Below, piece by piece: positions 1-5,829 of a stretch of DNA of 5,829 nucleotides (the stretch's first letter is position 1; every line of letters starts with the position of its first letter). A model generated the notes under the pieces. The model was given only the letters and a program-made list of their open reading frames with translations. It ran no database searches and was not told the DNA's origin. The DNA lies in contig CAYTCV010000107.1 of assembly GCA_964436465.1 (NCBI GenBank), positions 1 through 5,829 on the forward strand, read 5' to 3'. Source of the stretch: RBG-13-66-14 sp964436465. GTDB lineage: Bacteria; RBG-13-66-14. A program made the translations under genes and the position numbers.

Positions 1-7
1 GATGTAG

Positions 8-38
8 GGGCGGGGTTTCGTCCCCGCCCGTTTTTTTT
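8..38 (+). terminator. Rho-independent terminator, plus strand
   Basis: GGGCGGGG (8-15) pairs perfectly with CCCCGCCC (22-29) across a six-base loop, and eight T residues follow at 31-38. This is a textbook intrinsic terminator for transcription coming from the left, so a plus-strand gene probably ends just outside the window and converges on the minus-strand genes. The GTAGGGGCGGGG lead-in resembles GC-rich hairpin repeats scattered between genes in many environmental genomes. That resemblance is from memory and unverified. Confidence 0.8.
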
Positions 39-45
39 ATAAGGC

Positions 46-134
46 AGCCCTCACCCCCATCCCCTCTCCCACGGGGAGAGGGGGGGTAGCTGCACCACCC
101 TTCCCAACCCTCCACCCAGAGGGGGGAGGGGATG
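46..134. repeat. GC-rich two-hairpin intergenic repeat
   Basis: Two purine/pyrimidine-skewed hairpins lie side by side. The first pairs CCCCTCTCCC (61-70) perfectly with GGGAGAGGGG (74-83) over a three-base loop. The second pairs CCCTCC (108-113) with GGAGGG (125-130), plus an inner CCC/GGG and a loop at 118-120. The outer segments 58-70 and 121-133 are also inverted copies of each other with one mismatch, so the block can fold in two ways. Read on the minus strand, it translates to peptides such as PLSPWERGWG, a phrase I recall from spurious ORFs over a repeat common in many bacterial genomes. Its function is unknown. It fits a REP-like, non-autonomous intergenic repeat, but the copy number in this genome cannot be seen here. 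Confidence 0.6.
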
Positions 135-138
135 TATT

Positions 139-160
139 AAAAAACGGGCCCGAGGGCCCG
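139..160 (-). terminator. Rho-independent terminator of the minus-strand unit
   Basis: On the minus strand CGGGCCC (complement of 154-160) pairs with GGGCCCG (complement of 145-151) around a two-base turn, and six T residues follow (complement of 139-144). It lies about 20 bases past the stop codon of the CBS-like gene, as expected for the end of that transcript. On the plus strand the stem is followed after two bases by TTTTT (163-167), so it may also stop rightward transcription. Confidence 0.8.
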
Positions 161-181
161 CCTTTTTCACACGCCGGTGAA

Positions 182-1483
182 TCACTTCCCCGGCCCGGAC
201 CCGCCGGTGAGGCGCAGGACGTCCGCCGCCCGGACGATGCCCCGCGGCGCCCCGTCCTCCCCGCAGACCACCAACAGCTCCACCTCGGGGTCGGCGAAGA
301 GCGCCGCCATCTCCGCCAGCCCGGCGCCGGGACCCACCACGGCGAATCCCGTGGACATGAGCCCCTCCGCCTCGCGCCGGGGGAGCACCGACGGCTTGCG
401 CTGAAGCTCCGACAGCCGCCGGACCAGGTAGGCGTAGAAATCGTGGGTGGTGGTCTGGCCGTGGCTCATGGGCTGGGTCGGGCCGCGCAGGCCCTCGAGG
501 AAGTCCAGGTGGGCGCGCAGGAGGCTTTTCTCCGTTTTGGGGTAGACCGACAGGAGGTGGCGGGTGCTGGAGTCGGGCACCTTCTCCTCCTTGCCCAGGG
601 CGATGGCGCAGAGGACGACGTACAGCATGAGGTCCGCCTCGGGCACCTTCACGTCCGGGGCCCGCTCGCCCACCATCGCCGCCAGCTCGTCGTCCTGGTC
701 GGTGAAGCGCGCGGAGAATTTCTCCAGGGTGTCCACGGCGTCGGCCAACCAGGCGCCCAGGGCCGTGCTCGTGCCGTAGAGGAGACCCGCCCCGATGATG
801 GCCGCGTCGTCGGAGTGCCCCGGTCCGACGCGGTAGCGGATGTAGTCGTACTCGTACGGGCCCTCGTCCACGTCGGCGGTGGTGATTTTCTCCTGCTCGG
901 CGATGAGCCCTTTCCGGCGGAATTCGTCGAGCCGGGCCTCGCCGTGGGCCTCGTGGGCCAGCCGCTCCGGGTCCTCGCCCATCTCCTGTATCACGCGGGT
1001 GTCCACGACGAAGCACCTGCCGCCGCCGATTACCACGCCGTGGGCCTTCTCGGCGCGGGCCCGCACCGCCTCGTCGTCGCGCAGACCGCCCAGCCAGATG
1101 CCCCGCAGCACCTCGCGCGGCTCCACCTCTATTCCGGCCAGCCAGGGCACCCGCAGGAGGGGATGTCCGGCCGCGTCAACCAGCTTCTGGCGCGGGTTCC
1201 CGCCGAGGGCGGCCTCCACCCAGTCGGTGACCTCGTCGATGAGGGCCTGGCGCGCCCGGCGGCAGTCGGTCACGTTCCAGCCCAGAAGCTCCACTATGCG
1301 GTGGGTGGTGAGGTCGGGATAGCGGCGCTTGTGGAACGCCCCGGCGCCGGTGTGGGCGTGGCCCTCGATGGACTGGGCCAGAATCAGCTCGGCCACGCCC
1401 TGCTCGGTGTCCAGCCGCTCATCCTCCACGAGGCTCGCGTAGTCGCGCCGGACGAGGTCTTCCAGATTGGGTGCGGAGGCCAT
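182..1483 (-). CDS. Uncharacterised soluble protein with a single C-terminal CBS-like domain
   Basis: The protein is 433 residues with no signal peptide or convincing membrane helix, so it is probably cytoplasmic. I do not recognise residues 1-370. They are rich in charged helices, include a His-rich stretch (H42, H44, H51, H61) and a Gly/Ala-rich segment near 228-248. Residues about 374-426 look like one CBS motif: MSTGFAVV, a helix ALFADP, the strand ELLVVCGEDG, and PRGIVRAADVLRL, matching the family's hydrophobic-strand, DG, GIV, D-L pattern. CBS domains usually occur as tandem pairs that bind adenosyl ligands; only one is visible, so pairing would need a dimer. ATG 1483 is preceded by GGGAGGGAC, a strong but slightly close ribosome binding site. 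The gene starts 40 bases after the stop of the zinc-ribbon membrane protein on the same strand and is followed by a terminator, so the two are probably cotranscribed. The reading frame is secure, the CBS call moderate, the function unknown. Confidence 0.8.
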   Translation of the reverse strand: MASAPNLEDLVRRDYASLVEDERLDTEQGVAELILAQSIEGHAHTGAGAFHKRRYPDLTTHRIVELLGWNVTDCRRARQALIDEVTDWVEAALGGNPRQKLVDAAGHPLLRVPWLAGIEVEPREVLRGIWLGGLRDDEAVRARAEKAHGVVIGGGRCFVVDTRVIQEMGEDPERLAHEAHGEARLDEFRRKGLIAEQEKITTADVDEGPYEYDYIRYRVGPGHSDDAAIIGAGLLYGTSTALGAWLADAVDTLEKFSARFTDQDDELAAMVGERAPDVKVPEADLMLYVVLCAIALGKEEKVPDSSTRHLLSVYPKTEKSLLRAHLDFLEGLRGPTQPMSHGQTTTHDFYAYLVRRLSELQRKPSVLPRREAEGLMSTGFAVVGPGAGLAEMAALFADPEVELLVVCGEDGAPRGIVRAADVLRLTGGSGPGK

Positions 1484-1523
1484 GTCCCTCCCGGGTGGTG
1501 AGTTATCGGGGGTCGGGGCCGGT

Positions 1524-3005
1524 CTAGGGCGCCCGGAGCGGCGGGCCGAGGCAGACCGACCGGATGTCGGTTATTCCCGTCCAGTACCGAATCTGCGGCA
1601 TATCCTCCCCTTCGAGGTCGTCCAGGTTGAAGAAGATGACGTTGTCCCGGCCCTCGTAGGCCCCCTCGACGACGAGGACTCCGCCGGGGCCCACCGTCAC
1701 GCTCTCCGGCGCGTCGCCCGGCACCTTGAAGTTCTCGCTGAAGCCCTCCCCCGGCCGCTGGTAGAACGCCACCGGCGTGCCCAGGTAATCCTGGCCGAGG
1801 TAGACGAACGTCCCGTCCTCCCCCAGGTCGAAGGAGATGATGCCGCCCGTGTTGCCGGGGGTCATGATGAAGTCGGACTCTCCGGTGGCCCGGTCGTCGG
1901 CGTACACCAGGGCCGGTTCGCCGGGTCCCGTCGAGTTGTGCTGGTAGTAGAGCACGCCGTCCGCGGCGACGCAGGGGATGAGGTTGATGTTGTAGGACTT
2001 GAAGGGCTCGACCTCCCCGGTTTCCGTATTCACCGTCCAGATTTCGTAGTCGCCGGGGGGGCCGGCGGCCACGTAGAGCGTCCCGGTGGATTCGTCGAAC
2101 CGCGGCCGGCGCAGGAGCTCACCCGACGACCGGGCCCGGGTCAGCTCGCGGACGTAATCCCCCTCGCCGGAGTGCTCCCGCATCAGCCGCTCGAAGAGCG
2201 CCCCGCCGTCCAGGAGCCGCTCGGAACCGCCGTCCGGGGTGAGCCGGTATACGCCGAGACCGCCCGGAGTCCGCAGGACCGCGATGACGCCGGTCCCGTC
2301 CGGCGTCGGGTGCAGGTCGCCGATGAGGTCCGTGCCGCCGGGCAGCGGCAGGACGGAGAGCTCGGGGTCTTTCACCGCTTCGTAGTAGATGGTGCCGTCC
2401 CCCACGAACCACAGGGTCGAGTCCGCCGCGGGCCACAGGTCCGGCGGGAGGCCGGCCACCGGCTCGTACCCCGCCTGGCGCATCTCCGCCGCCCGGTCGC
2501 GCCACAGCGGCTCCGCCTCGCCCGCCGCCTTATTCTCGCCCCCGGCGATGCCGCCGACCGCCTCCTCCAGGTCGCAGTCGCCCGACATGAGGAAGACGAC
2601 CATCGTCGCGATTCCCAGGAGGGCTATGATGACCGAGGCCAGTATAATAACGCCCGCCACGGCGCGGCGGGGACTCGGCGCCGACGGCGTCGTCTGACCG
2701 CCGTAATCCCGGGGGGGGCCGTAGACACCCGTGTCCCGGTACGCGCTTTCGGCTTTTTCCCGGGCGCGCCCCAGCTCCGCCGAGAGGTAGGGCCTCGCGT
2801 CAGTGTCCACCGATTCCGACCCGGAGGTCTCCTCGGGCTCCAGGCTGAATTCGACCGTGCCTTCGTCCTTTTCGCTCCCGGGGCGCGGACCGGGCTTACT
2901 CATCCGCTCCGTTTCCCAGCTCGGCTTCACCCGGACGCCGCAGGCCGGGCAGCGTCCGCCCAGGGGGTCGATGAACTCGGCGCCACACTTCCCGCAACGG
3001 TACAT
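1524..3005 (-). CDS. Membrane-anchored zinc-ribbon protein with an extracytoplasmic beta-propeller-like region
   Basis: The protein has 493 residues. The N-terminus carries two CxxC pairs (C4/C7 in CGKC, C19/C22 in CPAC) typical of a small zinc ribbon. Residues 30-112 are polar, low in complexity and probably disordered. One hydrophobic helix spans about 115-140, with R113-R114 before it and acidic residues after it (D143, D145, E147, E148), so the positive-inside rule puts the zinc ribbon in the cytoplasm and the C-terminal 350 residues outside. That outer part has repeated strand-turn units with PDG, ETG and EDG turns (near 228-256, 300-333, 341-377, 389-415, 430-460), resembling TolB/WD40 blades; no catalytic motif is evident. 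It is the first gene of the probable minus-strand unit. ATG 3005 is preceded by GGGGA at six bases' spacing, a modest ribosome binding site. I do not recognise the family. It could be a sensor, a scaffold or an envelope lipid- or protein-binding factor. Confidence 0.8.
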   Translation of the reverse strand: MYRCGKCGAEFIDPLGGRCPACGVRVKPSWETERMSKPGPRPGSEKDEGTVEFSLEPEETSGSESVDTDARPYLSAELGRAREKAESAYRDTGVYGPPRDYGGQTTPSAPSPRRAVAGVIILASVIIALLGIATMVVFLMSGDCDLEEAVGGIAGGENKAAGEAEPLWRDRAAEMRQAGYEPVAGLPPDLWPAADSTLWFVGDGTIYYEAVKDPELSVLPLPGGTDLIGDLHPTPDGTGVIAVLRTPGGLGVYRLTPDGGSERLLDGGALFERLMREHSGEGDYVRELTRARSSGELLRRPRFDESTGTLYVAAGPPGDYEIWTVNTETGEVEPFKSYNINLIPCVAADGVLYYQHNSTGPGEPALVYADDRATGESDFIMTPGNTGGIISFDLGEDGTFVYLGQDYLGTPVAFYQRPGEGFSENFKVPGDAPESVTVGPGGVLVVEGAYEGRDNVIFFNLDDLEGEDMPQIRYWTGITDIRSVCLGPPLRAP

Positions 3006-3021
3006 GGCAGGTCCCCGGTTT

Positions 3022-3038
3022 TCCGGTCGCGGACCGGA
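3022..3038. promoter_or_regulatory. Interrupted palindrome in the divergent region (operator or leader hairpin)
   Basis: TCCGGTC (3022-3028) and GACCGGA (3032-3038) are perfect inverted copies separated by GCG. The element sits 16 bases upstream of the zinc-ribbon gene's start codon. If that gene is transcribed from the -10 candidate at 3064-3069, the palindrome lies inside its leader and could form a hairpin just upstream of the ribosome binding site. Alternatively it is a dimer operator. One half-site, GACCGGAG, recurs in direct orientation at 3073-3080, 41 bases away. GACCGGA also occurs at about 1557, inside a gene, so the half-site alone is not specific. Confidence 0.4.
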
Positions 3039-3063
3039 GGTTCGGTGAATGTATCCCCCCCCA

Positions 3064-3069
3064 AGTATA
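3064..3069 (-). promoter_or_regulatory. Candidate -10 box for the minus-strand unit
   Basis: The minus strand reads TATACT here, five of six matches to the sigma-70 -10 consensus, about 60 bases upstream of the zinc-ribbon gene's ATG. No good -35 box lies at 16-18 bases; the nearest TTGAGG is 24 bases away. The promoter may be weak, activator-dependent or not real. The expected start site falls in a run of eight G residues (complement of 3055-3062). Confidence 0.35.
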
Positions 3070-3108
3070 ACCGACCGGAGCCGGCGTGGGGACCCTCAAA
3101 ATCGCCGG

Positions 3109-3137
3109 ATGACCTCCGGGGCGTTTTGGGCTAAAAT
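3109..3137 (+). promoter_or_regulatory. Predicted sigma-70-type promoter of nfo
   Basis: ATGACC (3109-3114, four of six matches to TTGACA) is followed after exactly 17 bases by TAAAAT (3132-3137, five of six matches to TATAAT). Transcription would begin near 3144, giving a leader of about 20 bases with the ribosome binding site AAAGGGGGG (3154-3162) just before the GTG start. The spacing fits a simple house-keeping promoter. Confidence 0.5.
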
Positions 3138-3164
3138 CACCGTTCTCTCGGTCAAAGGGGGGCC

Positions 3165-4010
3165 GTGCGCTTCGGGATGCACCTCTCGGTGGGGAAGGGA
3201 ATCGACAAGGTGCCCGAGTTCGCCCGGCGGGCGGGCGCGGACACGTATCAGATTTTCGTGGACTCACCCTCGACCTGGGCCTACTCACAGTGGGACCCGG
3301 GAAAAATCGCCCGGTTCCGCAAAAGGCGGGAGGAGTTGGGGCAGGGCCCCGTGGTGGTCCACACCGGGTACCTCATCAACCTCGGCGGCCCCAAGGCCGA
3401 CGTCACCTCCAACAGCCGCGCGGCGCTGGGGACGGAATTCGCCAAGGCCACCCAAATCGGCGCCGAGTACCTGGTCCTCCACCCGGGCAAGCACCTGGGG
3501 ACCGGGCGCGAGGCGGGTCTGGCCAAAATCGTGGACGGCCTCGTCCGGGTGATGGGGAAGAACCCCCCCGGCGCGCCGATGCTGTTGCTCGAAGATTCCG
3601 AGGGCTCGGGGACCTGCCTGGGGGCGAGTTTCGAGGAGCTGGCCTTCCTCCTGGCCGGACTGGACGCGCAGGGCCTCCCGGCGGGCGTCTGCCTGGACAC
3701 GGCCCATCTGTGGGGCGCGGGCTACGACATATCCACCCCCGCCAAGGTCATCGCGGTGCTCGACGAGTTCGACCGCGTCGTCGGCCTGGACCGGCTGGGC
3801 TGCATGCACCTGAACGATTCGTCGAAGGAGCTGGGCTCGCACACGGACCGCCACGCGTACCTGGGCGAGGGGAAAATCGGGCTGGAGCCGTTCCGGGCGC
3901 TGGTCCGGGACGGGCGTCTGGAGCGCGTCGCCCTGATTCTGGAGAAGACGGGCCGGGACGAGGCGCACTGCCGGGAGCTCATCGCCTCGCTGCGGGGCCT
4001 GGCCCGGTAG
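3165..4010 (+). CDS. nfo: Endonuclease IV (AP endonuclease, family 2)
   Basis: Nfo cleaves the DNA backbone 5' of abasic sites and removes blocked 3' ends in base-excision repair, using a trinuclear zinc site in a TIM barrel. The 281-residue length is normal for the family. All nine metal ligands known from E. coli Nfo have counterparts: H66 (in VVHTGYLINL), H106 (LVLHPGKHLG), E143 (LLEDSEG), D178 and H181 (CLDTAHLWGAGYD), H215 (MHLNDSS), D228 and H230 (TDRH) and E260 (ILEKTG), so the enzyme should be active. The only oddity is KTG after the last Glu, where relatives more often have a Thr right after it. The start is GTG 3165: it gives the family's usual beginning (MRFGMHLSVGKGI) and has a strong AAAGGGGGG ribosome binding site. 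It is divergent from the zinc-ribbon gene and precedes the GAF-PAS signalling gene, which seems to have its own promoter. The enzyme is cytoplasmic. Confidence 0.97.
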   Translation: MRFGMHLSVGKGIDKVPEFARRAGADTYQIFVDSPSTWAYSQWDPGKIARFRKRREELGQGPVVVHTGYLINLGGPKADVTSNSRAALGTEFAKATQIGAEYLVLHPGKHLGTGREAGLAKIVDGLVRVMGKNPPGAPMLLLEDSEGSGTCLGASFEELAFLLAGLDAQGLPAGVCLDTAHLWGAGYDISTPAKVIAVLDEFDRVVGLDRLGCMHLNDSSKELGSHTDRHAYLGEGKIGLEPFRALVRDGRLERVALILEKTGRDEAHCRELIASLRGLAR

Positions 4011-4012
4011 GG

Positions 4013-4041
4013 TTGTCGGATTTCCCGACCGGTGCTAAACT
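4013..4041 (+). promoter_or_regulatory. Predicted promoter of the GAF-PAS signalling gene
   Basis: TTGTCG (4013-4018) is followed after 17 bases by TAAACT (4036-4041), with an upstream TGC that makes it an extended -10. Transcription would start near 4048, leaving a leader of about 35 bases. The small inverted repeat GTCGG/CCGAC (4015-4019 and 4025-4029) overlaps the -35 box and could be an operator. It lacks a T-run, so it is a poor terminator for nfo. The GCTAAA core is shared with the nfo promoter. Confidence 0.45.
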
Positions 4042-4082
4042 TACAAGATGACGCGCCGCCGGTGGGTGACTCGGGAGCCGCT

Positions 4083-5822
4083 TTGCGATACGAGGAACTG
4101 CGGGACAAGCTGAACCAGGTCCTGGCCGACACGGGTCCGCTTCGACGCACCGTGCTGGAGACGCTGGGCCGCCTGCGCCGACGCGTGGAGGACTATCGGC
4201 AGTCCGCGGCCCGGCTGCGGACTCTTCTGCGGGCCAGCGCCCAACTCCAGACCACCGAGGACCTCTCCGAGCGGCTGCACCTCATCTGCCGGGTCATCAT
4301 CGACATCCGCACCTACCGCCGGGCGGTCATCACCCTGCTGGACGACGAGATGGACGTGCTGGGCTACGGGCACGCCGGGCTCACCGAGGACGAGGTCCGG
4401 GAGCTGGAAAAGGCGAAGCCGCTCTCCCCCGGGGAGCGGCGTAAAATTTTCGACGAGCGGTTCCGGCTCGGGGCGTCCTACTTCATCCCGTACCCGGAGT
4501 CGGAGAAGCTCTTCGGGCGTGACGTCGGCATCTCGGGCACCCTCCCCGAGGGGGAGTACGTCAACTGGCACCCCAGGGACCTGCTCTTCGTCCCGCTGCG
4601 CGGACCCCGGGGGCGGCTGGTGGGCACGCTGTCGGTGGACGACCCCTTCGACGGGCGGCGCCCGACCCGGGACTCCCTCAAGGTCCTGGAGCTCTTCGCC
4701 AACATGGCCGCCGGGCTCATCGCCGCCGACCGGCTCCAGGCGGAGCTGGCCTCCACCAGCCGCTTCCTGCAGAACATCATCGCCAACTCCGCCGACATCA
4801 TCGTGGCCACCGACTCCCGCGGGCGAATAGTCCTGTTCAACCACGCCGCCGAGGAAATCCTCGGGTACTCGGCCGAGGAGATTATCGGGAGCCACGCCGG
4901 CGACCTGTACGCCAAGACGAAGGACCGCGACCACATCAAGCGCGTCCTCTCCGAGCAGGATTCCATCGCCGATTTCCAGACCACCGCCCGCTCCAGGTCC
5001 GGCGAAGAGATTCCCATCCTCCTCTCCGCCAACGTCCTCTACGATTCCGACGGCCGGTTCATCGGCACCGAGGGGATTTCCAAGGACCTGCGCGAGTACC
5101 TGCTGCTGGAGGCCCGGCTCATCGTCGCCGAGAAGCAGAAGACCCTGGCCGAGGCCGCCGTCGGCGTGGCCCACGAGGTGAACAACCCGCTGGAGAGCAT
5201 CATCTCCGCCTGCTCCCTGGCCGAGCGGTCCCTCGCGTCGAAGGCGCCGGACCTGGAGCTGGTGTGGGACAAGCTCGCCATCGCGCTCCGGGAGGCCCGG
5301 CGCATCAGCGCCATCACCACCCGCTTCACCGAGCTGGCCCACGGCTCCGGCTACCGCGTCACCGAGGTGGACGGCGAGGTCTCCATGGTGGACCTCACCG
5401 GCGACGAGGAGCGGGCCTACGCCGCGGGGGATGTCTGTCCGCTCCCCCGACGATACCGCGTCCTGGTCGCCGACGACGAGCCCTCCATCCGCGCCCTCCT
5501 GGCCGAATACCTCACCAAGGAGGGTTTCGCCGTGGAGACCGCCGTGGACGGCGATGAGGTGGTCCGCAAGGCCACCGCGGGGCCGCCCTGGGACGTGGTC
5601 GTCACCGACATCATGATGCCCAAGAAGACCGGCTACGAGGTGTACTCGGAAATCAAGGAGCGCCGTCCCGGGACCGAGGTGATTCTGATGACCGGCTTCG
5701 GCTACGACCCGACCCATTCGCTCTTGAAGGCGCGCGGTGACGGGCTCAGGGCCGTACTCTTCAAGCCCTTCGAGCCGAGGGTGGTCCGGGACAAGATTCT
5801 GGAGGTGCTGCGCGACAAGTGA
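4083..5822 (+). CDS. GAF-PAS-DHp-receiver hybrid histidine kinase-like protein lacking the HATPase domain
   Basis: The protein is about 579 residues if it starts at TTG 4083. Order: an Arg/Glu-rich coiled coil (about 3-50); a GAF domain (about 58-218, with DLLFVPLRG and GTLSVDDPFDG); a PAS domain (about 226-338, with FNHAAEEILGYSAEEIIG); a DHp/HisKA domain (about 349-418) with the H-box HEVNNPL and candidate phospho-His H364; then, after a linker of only about 40 residues, a receiver domain (about 458-577) with the acidic pair D464/D465, phospho-acceptor D509 (in VVTDIMMP), T537 and K561. No N, G1 or G2 box of an ATP-binding domain is present and no space exists for one, so it cannot make its own phosphate by the usual route. 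It has no membrane helix and is probably a cytoplasmic sensor. TTG 4083 has GGGAG at five bases' spacing. In-frame GTG codons at 4062 and 4032 have no good site, and 4032 lies upstream of the predicted transcription start. Confidence 0.9.
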   Translation: MRYEELRDKLNQVLADTGPLRRTVLETLGRLRRRVEDYRQSAARLRTLLRASAQLQTTEDLSERLHLICRVIIDIRTYRRAVITLLDDEMDVLGYGHAGLTEDEVRELEKAKPLSPGERRKIFDERFRLGASYFIPYPESEKLFGRDVGISGTLPEGEYVNWHPRDLLFVPLRGPRGRLVGTLSVDDPFDGRRPTRDSLKVLELFANMAAGLIAADRLQAELASTSRFLQNIIANSADIIVATDSRGRIVLFNHAAEEILGYSAEEIIGSHAGDLYAKTKDRDHIKRVLSEQDSIADFQTTARSRSGEEIPILLSANVLYDSDGRFIGTEGISKDLREYLLLEARLIVAEKQKTLAEAAVGVAHEVNNPLESIISACSLAERSLASKAPDLELVWDKLAIALREARRISAITTRFTELAHGSGYRVTEVDGEVSMVDLTGDEERAYAAGDVCPLPRRYRVLVADDEPSIRALLAEYLTKEGFAVETAVDGDEVVRKATAGPPWDVVVTDIMMPKKTGYEVYSEIKERRPGTEVILMTGFGYDPTHSLLKARGDGLRAVLFKPFEPRVVRDKILEVLRDK

Positions 5823-5829
5823 CGCCGGG

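Noticed and set aside
46..134. CRISPR-like or tandem repeat array
   Set aside because: There are only two hairpins of different sequence, with no regular repeat-spacer pattern.
51..1016. 321-codon minus-strand frame overlapping the CBS-like gene
   Set aside because: It is almost entirely Arg, Gly, Pro and Ala, and it runs through the terminator and the repeat block.
443..1501. 352-codon plus-strand frame opposite the CBS-like gene
   Set aside because: It has no domain, no convincing ribosome binding site and a composition typical of antisense frames in GC-rich DNA.
1467..3134. 555-codon open frame on the plus strand opposite the zinc-ribbon gene
   Set aside because: It is Arg/Val/Pro-rich with no domain, runs through the divergent promoter region, and the opposite strand has a coherent zinc ribbon and membrane helix.
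4015..4029. GTCGG/CCGAC hairpin after the nfo stop as a terminator
   Set aside because: It has only five base pairs and no T-run, and it overlaps the predicted -35 box of the next gene. An operator or chance match is as likely.
4041..5717. 558-codon open frame on the minus strand opposite the signalling gene
   Set aside because: It is rich in Gly, Val, Leu, Asp and Gln with no recognisable domain and lies fully opposite a gene with clear GAF, PAS, DHp and receiver motifs. GC-rich third positions produce such shadows.

Overview
This is a GC-rich bacterial window with four complete protein genes and compact intergenic regions. The third codon positions are strongly GC-biased, so long antisense open frames appear opposite most real genes; I treat these as shadows. 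No gene identifies a genus. The GC bias, the GC-rich intergenic hairpin repeats at the left end, the GAF-PAS-histidine-kinase-like protein and the two unfamiliar genes would suit an uncultivated or environmental bacterium. That is a weak inference.

Layout. Positions 1-181 are non-coding and dense in hairpins: a plus-strand intrinsic terminator, presumably for a gene left of the window, then a two-hairpin GC-rich repeat, then a terminator for the minus-strand genes. Two minus-strand genes follow with a 40-base gap, probably one transcription unit read from right to left. The first transcribed (3005 to 1524) encodes a zinc ribbon, one transmembrane helix and an outer region that looks like a TolB/WD40-type beta-propeller. 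The second (1483 to 182) encodes a soluble protein of unknown function ending in a single CBS-like motif. A 159-base divergent region (3006-3164) carries promoter candidates for both directions and a perfect interrupted palindrome. On the plus strand, 3165-4010 encodes endonuclease IV (Nfo) with all nine metal ligands. Next, 4083-5822 encodes a GAF-PAS-DHp-receiver protein with no room for a kinase catalytic (HATPase_c) domain.

How the genes relate. Nfo is a stand-alone base-excision-repair enzyme. The signalling protein after it appears to have its own promoter and need not be functionally linked. The minus-strand pair could be an envelope-spanning protein with a cytoplasmic partner, but this rests only on adjacency. 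The best candidates for something undescribed are the HATPase-less hybrid kinase-like protein and the zinc ribbon-TM-propeller/CBS gene pair. I see no CRISPR array, tRNA, rRNA, transposase or phage gene.
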